This document shows, one piece after another, positions 27,939 through 34,373 of a stretch of 35,814 nt of DNA. The stretch lies in assembly GCF_000715495.1 (NCBI RefSeq), contig NZ_JNLX01000168.1, positions 1-35,814 on the forward strand, in the 5' to 3' direction. Position 1 is the stretch's first letter; each line of letters begins with the position of its first letter. This stretch comes from Hymenobacter sp. IS2118. Lineage in GTDB: Bacteria > Bacteroidota > Bacteroidia > Cytophagales > Hymenobacteraceae. Below the pieces are notes generated by a model, which was not told the origin of the DNA, did not search any database, and worked only from the letters and a program-made list of their open reading frames with translations. A program made the translations under genes and the position numbers.

Positions 27939-28331
27939 TCAGCCGCCCACCAGCGGCGTCAGCTTCAAAAAGCTGGCCGTGACGCCCTCGCCCAGCCACA
28001 CTTCTTCGGCCAGGCTTTCGACCTGCCGGTCGTTGACGAGGATGAAAAAGCCGTTCTGCTGGAACGCCTCCAGGGCGCGGTACACCTGCTGCTCGGCATC
28101 AATCAGCTTACTGGGCCGCAGCTGGTAGCCGTTGAGCACCCGCTCCGATTCGGTGGGCTGAATGAGGCCCTGGAATACACCGGTCTGACGCTCGTTGTAG
28201 GCCGCCACTTCGTCGTGCACGCGCCGGGCAATCAGCTCGCCCACGGTGAGCATTTCCTGGTTGATTTCCAGCTCCAGACGGTGCAGGATGCTGCCGCTGG
28301 CATTTTCGTCGAGAATGGTAAGTACGGGCAT
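27939..28331 (-). CDS. Ubiquitin-like (MoaD/ThiS-type beta-grasp) candidate ending in Gly-Gly
   Basis: 130 aa, no signal peptide. The N-terminus reads as a beta-hairpin (VLTILDENAS, HRLELEINQ) followed by a helix (TVGELIARRVHDEVAAYN, about 29-46), as in ubiquitin-like folds. A polar insert of about 45 residues follows, then a C-terminal block FFILVNDRQVESL ... GEGVTASFLKLTPLVGG. That block parallels MoaD/ThiS C-termini: a VN turn, an acidic/Gly turn, then a strand ending PxxGG. The last codons are GGC GGC TGA, so the terminal di-Gly is exposed without processing, as required for adenylation or thiocarboxylation. It stands first in the operon with DUF4132 and TPM genes. A function as modifier, sulfur carrier or structural subunit is unproven. 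Confidence 0.75.
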   Translation of the reverse strand: MPVLTILDENASGSILHRLELEINQEMLTVGELIARRVHDEVAAYNERQTGVFQGLIQPTESERVLNGYQLRPSKLIDAEQQVYRALEAFQQNGFFILVNDRQVESLAEEVWLGEGVTASFLKLTPLVGG

Positions 28332-28536
28332 GAGCTGGCTTTGGAAAAATGCGAACGGATTTCCAGTGCAAGTAACTCAGTCGTTATCAAAGAAGATGCA
28401 GCGCGGCGCACGCTGTTTCCCCGCAGCGCGGACTTTCCGGGAAGTCATGCGGACTGCTCATCCCCATTATGCCGCAATTCAGCAACTGGTTTCTACACTT
28501 GGGTAACAGCAGTTTTCGCCGGGTGATGCCGAAACC

Positions 28537-28544
28537 CACTTTTG
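28537..28544 (+). promoter_or_regulatory. Possible -7 box of the alpha/beta hydrolase gene
   Basis: CACTTTTG is one mismatch from TAnnTTTG and ends 4 nt before the ATG. TTTC about 20 nt upstream (28513) might be a weak -33. The rest of the 217-bp divergent spacer (28332-28548) shows nothing else I can support. Confidence 0.3.
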
Positions 28545-28548
28545 GACC

Positions 28549-29496
28549 ATGAAAACATTCCACCTCCTCCGCCAGGCTTTGTTGCCGATTCTCGTTTTGC
28601 TGCTGGCCCACAGCTTCGCTGCCGCGCAGTCCCTCTCCAACGGCACACCCGCCGTTACCACCTCCGACGGGGTGCGGCTGTACGTGCGGGTGGCGGGCGA
28701 GGGCCGGCCCTGCGTGTTTGTACACGGCGGGCCGGGTGCGGGCGCGGCCGTGCAGGAAACCCTGGCCGGTCCCCTGTTGGAGCAGCACTTCCAGATGATT
28801 TACCTTGACCAGCGCGGCAGCGGGCGCTCAGCCAGCGCGCCGGACGGCGCCTACGGCCTGCCCCGCCTGGTACAGGATTTGGAGGAGCTGCGCCAACAGC
28901 TGCACCTCGATAAGTGGGTGCTCCTATCGCACTCCTTCGGCGGCCTCATCGCCACGGCTTACGCCCGGCAGTATCCGCAGCACACCCTGGGCCTGGTGCT
29001 CAGCAACAGCATTCTGAACCTGCCGGCCTCGATGGAAAGCCTGGCTACCAACGGCTACGCCCTACTGCCCGCCGCCACCCGCCCCCCGCTGGACCCCACC
29101 GCGCCCCTGCCCCAGCGCTTCGGCATGGTGATGGCGCTGCTCAACCAGCAACACCTGATGGACCGGCTGATGTACACCTCCGACTCAACGGCCGCACGAG
29201 TGGCCCGCGAGATGCGCCGCCAGCCCGCCACCAACCACGATTTTGCCGCCTCCCTCTACCGCCCCGGCGTCATTGATGGCTACCTCGAAGATTTTACCGC
29301 CGCTACGCCTGGGCTCAAAATGCCCGTGCTGGTGCTACCCGGCCAGGCCGATGCCGTGACCGGCCCGCAGCACGAGGGTTTCCGGTTTGCTAAGCAGCAA
29401 GTAGTGGTGCTACCCGGCCGCCACAACGGGCTGCTCGAAAACCAGCCGGCAATAGGCGCGGCCCTGACGCGCTTCGTACGCCAGTTGCCCCGCTAG
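28549..29496 (+). CDS. Exported alpha/beta hydrolase, S33 prolyl-aminopeptidase-like
   Basis: 315 aa. Signal peptide about 1-27 (LLPILVLLLAHSFAAAQ). The alpha/beta fold shows the oxyanion motif FVHGGPG (57-63), YLDQRGSGRS, nucleophile S129 in LSHSFGG, acid D268 in PGQADAVTG and base H292 in GRHNGLLENQ, a complete triad. HGGPG and DQRGSGRS are typical of proline iminopeptidase (peptidase S33) relatives, but substrate cannot be assigned from this. It overlaps the convergent prmC by 4 bp with no terminator between them. It is divergent from the DUF4132 cluster. Confidence 0.88.
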   Translation: MKTFHLLRQALLPILVLLLAHSFAAAQSLSNGTPAVTTSDGVRLYVRVAGEGRPCVFVHGGPGAGAAVQETLAGPLLEQHFQMIYLDQRGSGRSASAPDGAYGLPRLVQDLEELRQQLHLDKWVLLSHSFGGLIATAYARQYPQHTLGLVLSNSILNLPASMESLATNGYALLPAATRPPLDPTAPLPQRFGMVMALLNQQHLMDRLMYTSDSTAARVAREMRRQPATNHDFAASLYRPGVIDGYLEDFTAATPGLKMPVLVLPGQADAVTGPQHEGFRFAKQQVVVLPGRHNGLLENQPAIGAALTRFVRQLPR

Positions 29497-30350
29497 CACC
29501 GCACGGCCCGCACCATGCGCGGCTTCCCAAACATATCGGGCACTACCCGGACTTCGGTAAAATCCGGGGCCTGAAGCAAGGCCGCCGTTTCGGGTCCCAG
29601 GGCTTCGTTGATTTCGAGGTAGATGCCGCCGCCCGGTTTCAGCAGCGTGCGCCCTACTTCGGCCAGGCGGCGGTAGAAGAGCAGCGGGTCGTGGTCGGGC
29701 ACAAACAGAGCGGTGGCGGGCTCCCAGGCCAGTACGTTTTCGCGCATCAGCGGCCGCTCGCTTTCGCGCACGTAGGGCGGGTTGCTCACCAGCACGTCGA
29801 GCGTACCGGGCGCGAAACCGACCGGCAGCCCGGTCAGAATATCAACCTGCTCGAAGGCAACACCCGGCGCGAAACGGGCCGCGTTGCGCCGGGCCACGGC
29901 CAGGGCTTCGGCCGAAATATCCACGGCCAGCACTTGCGCGGCGGGCAGCAGCCGGGCCAGCGCCAGGGCCAAACAACCGGAACCGGTGCCCACATCCAGC
30001 ACCCGCAAGCCGGTCCGGCCCGCCTGCTCCCGTTCAATCAGTTGCACCAGTTCCTCAGTTTCGGGGCGCGGAATGAGGGTGGCGGACGTTACTTCCAGCT
30101 CCATGTCGGCGAAGTGGGCGCGGCCCAGCACGTACTGCACGGGCTCGTGGGCCAGCAGCCGGGCTTGCAGGAGCGGCAGCGCGGCCAGAGCGGCAGCGGG
30201 CGCCGGCTGCCCGGCGGCCATCAGGCGTTGCAGGGAGTCCAGGCCCAGCAGGTGCTCGGCTACCAGAGCAGCAATGGCGGCGGCTTCAGGGGCGGGGTAG
30301 GCTGCTTCAAGCGCCAGGGCGAGGTCGGTAGTAAGCTGGCGGATGGTCAT
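29493..30350 (-). CDS. prmC: Release factor glutamine N5-methyltransferase PrmC
   Basis: 285 aa. Methylates the Gln of the GGQ motif in peptide chain release factors using SAM. The N-terminal helical domain (1-75) is followed by a Rossmann methyltransferase with LDVGTGSGCLALAL (SAM loop, GTGSG at 121-125) and the substrate-Gln motif NPPYV (190-194). PRPETEEL (95-102) and the C-terminal GKPRMVRA segment are also family hallmarks. Divergent from ribD with only 54 bp between starts. The ATG at 30350 is 5 nt from an exact TACCTTTG box. Confidence 0.95.
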   Translation of the reverse strand: MTIRQLTTDLALALEAAYPAPEAAAIAALVAEHLLGLDSLQRLMAAGQPAPAAALAALPLLQARLLAHEPVQYVLGRAHFADMELEVTSATLIPRPETEELVQLIEREQAGRTGLRVLDVGTGSGCLALALARLLPAAQVLAVDISAEALAVARRNAARFAPGVAFEQVDILTGLPVGFAPGTLDVLVSNPPYVRESERPLMRENVLAWEPATALFVPDHDPLLFYRRLAEVGRTLLKPGGGIYLEINEALGPETAALLQAPDFTEVRVVPDMFGKPRMVRAVRC

Positions 30351-30355
30351 CGGGC

Positions 30356-30363
30356 CAAAGGTA
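30356..30363 (-). promoter_or_regulatory. Predicted -7 box of prmC
   Basis: Minus-strand TACCTTTG, an exact TAnnTTTG match, lies 5 nt before the prmC ATG. It faces away from the ribD box at 30393, so the 54-bp spacer holds two back-to-back promoters. Confidence 0.5.
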
Positions 30364-30392
30364 AAGCCGGAGCCGGGCCGGGGCCCGCACGC

Positions 30393-30400
30393 TACCTTCG
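30393..30400 (+). promoter_or_regulatory. Predicted -7 box of ribD
   Basis: TACCTTCG is one mismatch from TAnnTTTG and ends 4 nt before the ribD ATG. Confidence 0.4.
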
Positions 30401-30404
30401 CCCC

Positions 30405-31439
30405 ATGAATTCAGAAGATGCCCTTTTCATGCGCCGCGCCCTGGATTTGGCGCAGCTCGGCACTGGCTACGCCCGTCCCAACCCGCTGGTGGGCTGCGTG
30501 GTGACGCACCAGGGGCGCATTATTGGCGAGGGCTGGCACCAGCAGCACGGCGGCCCCCATGCCGAAGTGCACGCGCTGGAAGCCGTAGAGAACCAGGCGC
30601 TGCTGCCCGAAAGCCGCGTGTACGTGACGCTGGAGCCCTGCGCCCACCACGGCAAAACCCCGCCCTGCGCCGACCTGCTCATTGCTAAAGGTGTGCGCGA
30701 GGTGGTTATCTGCAACGAGGACCCGTTTCCGTTGGTGGCGGGCCGCGGCATCGAGAAGCTGCGCGCGGCTGGCATCAAAGTAGAAACCGGCGTACTGGCC
30801 GAGGAAGGCCGCTGGCTCAACCGCCGCTTTTTCACTTTTCACGAGAAAAAGCGGCCGTATCTGGTGCTGAAATGGGCCGAAACAGCCGACGGCTTTCTGG
30901 CCGGGCGCTATTTCCAGCAGGTGCAAATCAGCGGTCCGCAGGCGGGCTTGCTCACCCACAAGTGGCGGGCCGAGGAGCAGGGCATTTTGGTGGGCACCCG
31001 CACGGCCCTGCACGACAACCCGCGCCTGAGCGTGCGCGACTGGCCCGGCCCCCAGCCCACGCGCCTCGTCATCGACAAAAACCTGAGTTTGCCGCCCACG
31101 CACCATTTGCTCGACGGCTCGCAGCCCACGCTCATCTACACCTACCGGGAAGCCCGGCAAGCCACCAAATTCGACCTCGTTACCCTGTCCGAAGCCGACG
31201 ACCTCATTCCTCAAGTGCTGGCCGACCTGTACGCGCGGCAGGTGCAGTCGGTGCTGGTGGAAGGCGGCCCCACGGTCCTTAACGCGCTGATACACGCCGG
31301 GCTGTGGGATGAAATCCGGGTGTTTCGGGCGCCCCTGCGGCTGGGCCAGGGCATTGCGGCGCCGCGCCTCGGCCTCACAGCTTTGCGTGAGCGGCGGAAC
31401 GTTGGGCCGGATGAGTTGTTCTGGTACGTAAACGAATAA
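30405..31439 (+). CDS. ribD: Bifunctional riboflavin biosynthesis deaminase/reductase
   Basis: 344 aa from the ATG at 30405 (MNSEDALFMRRALDLAQLG, the classic RibD start). The frame is open far upstream through antisense prmC, and that part is not used. RibD deaminates and then reduces the pyrimidine intermediate of riboflavin synthesis. The N-terminal zinc deaminase has HAE (52-54) and PCAHHGKTPPC with zinc ligands C79 and C88. The C-terminal reductase (about 147-344) has KWAETADGFLAG, LVGTRTALHDNPRLSVR and VEGGPTVLNALI. No other rib gene is adjacent, so the pathway is dispersed. The gene is followed by a heptad-repeat region. Confidence 0.96.
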   Translation: MNSEDALFMRRALDLAQLGTGYARPNPLVGCVVTHQGRIIGEGWHQQHGGPHAEVHALEAVENQALLPESRVYVTLEPCAHHGKTPPCADLLIAKGVREVVICNEDPFPLVAGRGIEKLRAAGIKVETGVLAEEGRWLNRRFFTFHEKKRPYLVLKWAETADGFLAGRYFQQVQISGPQAGLLTHKWRAEEQGILVGTRTALHDNPRLSVRDWPGPQPTRLVIDKNLSLPPTHHLLDGSQPTLIYTYREARQATKFDLVTLSEADDLIPQVLADLYARQVQSVLVEGGPTVLNALIHAGLWDEIRVFRAPLRLGQGIAAPRLGLTALRERRNVGPDELFWYVNE

Positions 31440-31446
31440 TTTCCAT

Positions 31447-31530
31447 AGTTGTCGGTTGTTAGTTATCAGTTGTCAGAGACTTACCGATAACTGATAACTA
31501 ACAACCGACAACTACCAACTGACAACTAAA
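31447..31530. repeat. Facing 7-bp-period repeats between ribD and msrC
   Basis: Four heptads (31447-31474, type AGTTGTC) face seven heptads (31482-31530, type AACTGAC). The inner parts form a perfect 23-bp inverted repeat (31447-31469 with 31491-31513). The last unit, AACTAAA, ends 2 bp before the msrC ATG. The whole could fold as a hairpin or act as a binding array. Confidence 0.75.
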
Positions 31531-31532
31531 TC

Positions 31533-32015
31533 ATGGCCGAAAACCTCACCCTCGATACCACGCTCACCAAAGCGGAGCAATACCGCCAACTGCTCCCCCA
31601 AATCGAAGCCCTGACGACCGGCGAGCCCGACCAAACGGCCAACCTGGCCAATACGGCCGCCGCGCTGCGCCAGGCGTTTGGGTTTTTCTGGGTCGGATTC
31701 TATCTGGTGAAGGGCGACGAGCTGGTGCTGGGGCCGTTTCAAGGGCCCATTGCCTGCACGCGCATCCGGCACGGCAAAGGCGTGTGCGGCGCTAGCTGGG
31801 CCCAGGCCCAAACACTGCTGGTACCCGACGTGGAAGAATTCCCCGGCCACATTGCCTGTAGCTCGGATTCCAAATCAGAAATAGTGGTGCCTGTACTAAA
31901 AGATGGCCAAGTGGTGGCCGTGCTGGACGTGGACAGCGACCAGCTCAACGACTTCGACCACGACGACCAGGCCGCGCTGGAGCAGCTCATGCAGCTGGCC
32001 TCGCATTGGTTTTAG
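31533..32015 (+). CDS. msrC: Free methionine-(R)-sulfoxide reductase, GAF domain
   Basis: 160 aa, essentially one GAF domain. Reduces free methionine-R-sulfoxide, repairing oxidised methionine with thioredoxin-type reductants. The fRMsr signatures are complete: IACTRIRHGKGVCG with C75 and C85, VPDVEEFPGHIAC with C109, and SEIVVPV. Cysteine spacings of 10 and 24 equal those of the E. coli enzyme (C84, C94, C118). Flanked on both sides by heptad-repeat regions, which contain its start-proximal sequence. Cytosolic. Start unambiguous. Confidence 0.95.
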   Translation: MAENLTLDTTLTKAEQYRQLLPQIEALTTGEPDQTANLANTAAALRQAFGFFWVGFYLVKGDELVLGPFQGPIACTRIRHGKGVCGASWAQAQTLLVPDVEEFPGHIACSSDSKSEIVVPVLKDGQVVAVLDVDSDQLNDFDHDDQAALEQLMQLASHWF

Positions 32016-32033
32016 AAGCAAATAGGGTTTGCT

Positions 32034-32100
32034 GGTTGTCAGTTGTCGGTCAGCAATAGCGTAATCACCAACAACCAGCAACCGACAGCCCGCAACTAAA
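32034..32100. repeat. Facing 7-bp-period repeats between msrC and the YgiB-like gene
   Basis: Heptads GGTTGTC, AGTTGTC and GGTCAGC (32034-32054) face AACCAGC, AACCGAC, AGCCCGC and AACTAAA (32073-32100). It is the same family as the repeat before msrC, but more diverged. The final AACTAAA lies 9 bp before the next ATG. Confidence 0.65.
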
Positions 32101-32109
32101 CTACTTCCC

Positions 32110-32793
32110 ATGAAAAAGCATTTTCATCCCCTCGGCAACTGGCGCCGCAACGTGCTGCTCCTCACCGCCGCCAGCAGCTTTGGCCTGCTGCTGCCCGCCT
32201 GCTCCAGCGACAGCAGCGACAGCCAAAGCAGCGGCAACGGCGCCGAAGCCGGCTGGGGCGGCGAAACCTACAGCCAGGGCGTCATCACGGAAATGACCGA
32301 AATAAAACCCGGCGAGTGGAAAATCACGGCCGAGCGGCCGGCGGGCAAAGAAGAAGTGGCCGCCGTGCTGCGCCATTTCGACGGCAAAGTAGACACCCTG
32401 CAAGGCCAGGCCTTGCAGGGCAAAATGCAGGAATACAGCCGTGCCAACCCTGAAAACCGCGCCAACGGCACCGGCATGATGGATATTCTGATGTGGAGCA
32501 GCATCGGCTACATGGCGGGCCGCTTCCTCACCCCGAACACGGGCGCCTATGGCAACTCCGGCATCCTCCAGCGCAACCAGGGCTGGCGCGCCAACGTGGC
32601 CCGCGAGCGCCAGACCGGCCGGGGTTTCTTCGGCCGGGGCTTTAGCGGCGCCGGCACCTCGGCCAACGCCGGCATCTCGGAAAGCCGCTCCACGGCGCGC
32701 ACGGCCCCGCGTCCCGGCATCCGGAGCAGCGCGCCATCGGGACGCAGCAGCCGCTTCGGCAGCCGCGGCGGCTCGCGGGGTTTTGGCGGGTGA
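32110..32793 (+). CDS. YgiB-like lipoprotein
   Basis: 227 aa. An N-terminal basic stretch and hydrophobic segment lead to a lipobox (GLLLPA-C31). The mature part starts with a Ser/Asp/Asn-rich linker and has one hydrophobic segment with GYMAGRFL (about 137-144). It ends in an Arg/Ser/Gly-rich tail (SRFGSRGGSRGFGG). The overall plan (lipoprotein, central GYMxGR segment, Ser/Arg-rich tail ending in GG) parallels E. coli YgiB. The downstream neighbour is a YgiC-like protein, exactly the E. coli ygiB-ygiC order. Orthology is inferred from architecture and context rather than strong sequence identity. Function unknown. Confidence 0.65.
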   Translation: MKKHFHPLGNWRRNVLLLTAASSFGLLLPACSSDSSDSQSSGNGAEAGWGGETYSQGVITEMTEIKPGEWKITAERPAGKEEVAAVLRHFDGKVDTLQGQALQGKMQEYSRANPENRANGTGMMDILMWSSIGYMAGRFLTPNTGAYGNSGILQRNQGWRANVARERQTGRGFFGRGFSGAGTSANAGISESRSTARTAPRPGIRSSAPSGRSSRFGSRGGSRGFGG

Positions 32794-32800
32794 TTTTTTC

Positions 32801-33008
32801 ATTTAACAATTACAAGACTTACGCCCTCAGCCGCTGGCGCGCGTCTCCGACGCGGTGCCCACTGGCTTGGCGTTTCCAAACGCCGCCGTTCGCACCGTCT
32901 GGTCTCGTTGGCCCCGCGCGTCGGAGACGCGGAACCAGTAGGCCACGCGTCGGAGACGCGCGCCAGCAACTCAGTGCGTAAGTCCTAAATTATCAATTAC
33001 CATTTAAC
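32801..33008. repeat. 7-bp-period repeat tract flanking a MITE-like element
   Basis: Heptads ATTTAAC, AATTACA (32801-32814) and AATTATC, AATTACC, ATTTAAC (32988-33008) lie on either side of the inverted-repeat element at 32814-32986. They are in direct orientation, as if a heptad tract had been split by an insertion. This is an AT-rich variant of the heptads at 5704, 31447 and 32034. Confidence 0.45.
32814..32986. repeat. 173-bp MITE-like element with long inverted repeats
   Basis: Arms of about 42 bp at 32814-32855 and 32945-32986 are inverted repeats with only a few mismatches, each containing GCGCGTCTCCGACGCG-type sequence. A third copy of the core, CCGCGCGTCGGAGACGCGG, lies at 32914-32932. 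No reading frame is present. It separates the YgiB-like and YgiC-like genes, with no gene in the 267-bp spacer. It probably belongs to a dispersed non-autonomous family; the copy number cannot be seen here. Confidence 0.75.
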
Positions 33009-33060
33009 ACCCTTCATCCGCTCTTCAAGCAACCCCTCAAACTAACAGCCTGATTGTCAA

Positions 33061-34239
33061 ATGAAAATCAACCTACTGCCCCTATCCGGCGATGTTTCGC
33101 CTGCCGTGCGCGCGTTGGGCTGGGACTGGGCCATTGAAGAAGCCTGCCAGAACTACGTGGCCCGTGAAGCCGTGCAACTTCCCGAGACCGAGGCTGAAAT
33201 ACTGCTACAGGCGGCCGATACGCTCTACGATATGCTGGTGGAATCCATTCCGGACCCGATGCCGGATGCGTTTTTGCAGCAGCTGGCCATCCCCACCAAC
33301 CTGTGGGAAGCCGTGCGCCACTCCTGGAACGACGAGCGGCATTGGCACCTCTACGGCCGCTTCGACCTGGCCATGACCCCGGACGGCCCCAAGCTATTGG
33401 AGTTCAACGCCGACACCGCCACCAGTCTGCCCGAAACCAGCGTGGTGCAGTGGGCCAGCCTCGTGGCCGCCGGCCAGACCGACGAAGACCGCCAGGCCAA
33501 CGGCTTGTTCGAATGCCTCGAAGACCAGTTCCGCCACTGGCGCACCCTCAATATTGACCGGCAGGCCACGCTACTGCTGGTGCACCTGCCCGACAGCGCC
33601 GAAGACGAGGCCAACTGCGCCGTGCTGGCCGAGGCCGCCCAAGCCGCCGGCTTTGCCGATTTCCACATCTGCGCCGTCGATGAAATGAAGGTATCGGTGG
33701 CTGGCGAAGACCGGGGCGTCTGGGCCGAAACTGCCCCGGACCAGTGGCAGAAATTCGATTTCCTGTTCAAGCTTGTGCCTTGGGAGATTCTGGCCGCAGA
33801 AGAGCCGGAGCTTACCGCCGACCTCACCCACCTGCAGCTCACGCGCGACGTGGTAACGGCCAACCCGGCCTACACCCTCCTTTTCCAGAGCAAAGCCCTG
33901 CTCGCGCACCTGTGGAGCCAGTTTCCGCACCACCCGCTGCTGCTCGAATCCAGCTTGCGCACCATGCCCGGCCACCACATTCGCAAGCCGGTATTGGGGC
34001 GAGAGGGCCAAAACGTGGCCGAAATTCAGCCCGATGGCCACACCAGCACCGAAGTGCCGGGCGACTTTGCCCAGCAGCCCCAGCTCTACCAACGCTGGGC
34101 CGAACTGCCCACCGACGCGCAGGGCCGGCGGTACCAGGCCGGCGTTTTCTGGGCCGGCGAAGCCTGCGCCATCGGCTTCCGCCGCGAGGCTGGGCTCATC
34201 ACCAACCTGTCGGAATTTGTGCCGCACGTATTGGTATAG
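33061..34239 (+). CDS. Glutathionylspermidine synthase-like ATP-grasp ligase (YgiC-like)
   Basis: 392 aa. An ATP-grasp C-N ligase of the glutathionylspermidine synthase C-terminal family, lacking the amidase domain. Motifs: WHLYGRFDLAMTPDGPKLLEF (ATP-grasp strand and acidic residues), NADTATSLPETSVVQW, DFLFKLVPWEI, LLESSL and HIRKPVLGREGQNV (nucleotide/Mg binding region). It ends SEFVPHVLV. Length agrees with YgiC/YjfC. Paired with the upstream YgiB-like lipoprotein. YgiC/YjfC are not proven glutathionylspermidine synthases, so the substrate should be regarded as unknown. Cytosolic. Confidence 0.92.
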   Translation: MKINLLPLSGDVSPAVRALGWDWAIEEACQNYVAREAVQLPETEAEILLQAADTLYDMLVESIPDPMPDAFLQQLAIPTNLWEAVRHSWNDERHWHLYGRFDLAMTPDGPKLLEFNADTATSLPETSVVQWASLVAAGQTDEDRQANGLFECLEDQFRHWRTLNIDRQATLLLVHLPDSAEDEANCAVLAEAAQAAGFADFHICAVDEMKVSVAGEDRGVWAETAPDQWQKFDFLFKLVPWEILAAEEPELTADLTHLQLTRDVVTANPAYTLLFQSKALLAHLWSQFPHHPLLLESSLRTMPGHHIRKPVLGREGQNVAEIQPDGHTSTEVPGDFAQQPQLYQRWAELPTDAQGRRYQAGVFWAGEACAIGFRREAGLITNLSEFVPHVLV

Positions 34240-34268
34240 CCTACTTGGTTAGCACACAGAAAAGCCCG

Positions 34269-34284
34269 GCTGCATCGATGCAGC
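34269..34284. other. 16-bp perfect palindrome
   Basis: GCTGCATCGATGCAGC lies 30 bp after the YgiC-like stop. It could be a short hairpin at the transcript end or a binding site; no T-run follows. Confidence 0.3.
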
Positions 34285-34305
34285 TTGTCCTTACCCACAT
34301 CTTTG

Positions 34306-34336
34306 AAAAGCGCCGGCCAACAGGTCGGCGCTTTTT
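34306..34336. terminator. Intrinsic terminator after the YgiC-like gene
   Basis: AAAAGCGCCG pairs with CGGCGCTTTT, with inner GCC/GGT pairs closing an AACA loop, followed by a T-run. It lies either just outside or in the left end of the IS4-family element, whose border I cannot place. Confidence 0.7.
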
Positions 34337-34373
34337 TGTGGGTTCTTGCGGGGCCGGCTTAGTAGCTTGCGAG

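Noticed and set aside
23778..28331. A full ubiquitin-like conjugation operon with E1, E2 and JAB genes
   Set aside because: No ThiF/MoeB-type, E2-like or JAB-domain protein is encoded in or next to the cluster; only the Gly-Gly protein, DUF4132 and TPM genes are present.
28215..28526. Small plus-strand frames in the spacer between the beta-grasp and hydrolase genes
   Set aside because: They mostly overlap the beta-grasp gene in antisense and show no coding features of their own.
29691..30404. Upstream extension of the RibD frame through prmC
   Set aside because: It is antisense to a clear prmC, and RibD begins canonically at the ATG at 30405.
31447..32100. CRISPR-like interpretation of the repeats around msrC
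   Set aside because: Units are 7 bp, degenerate and contiguous, with no spacers and no cas genes.
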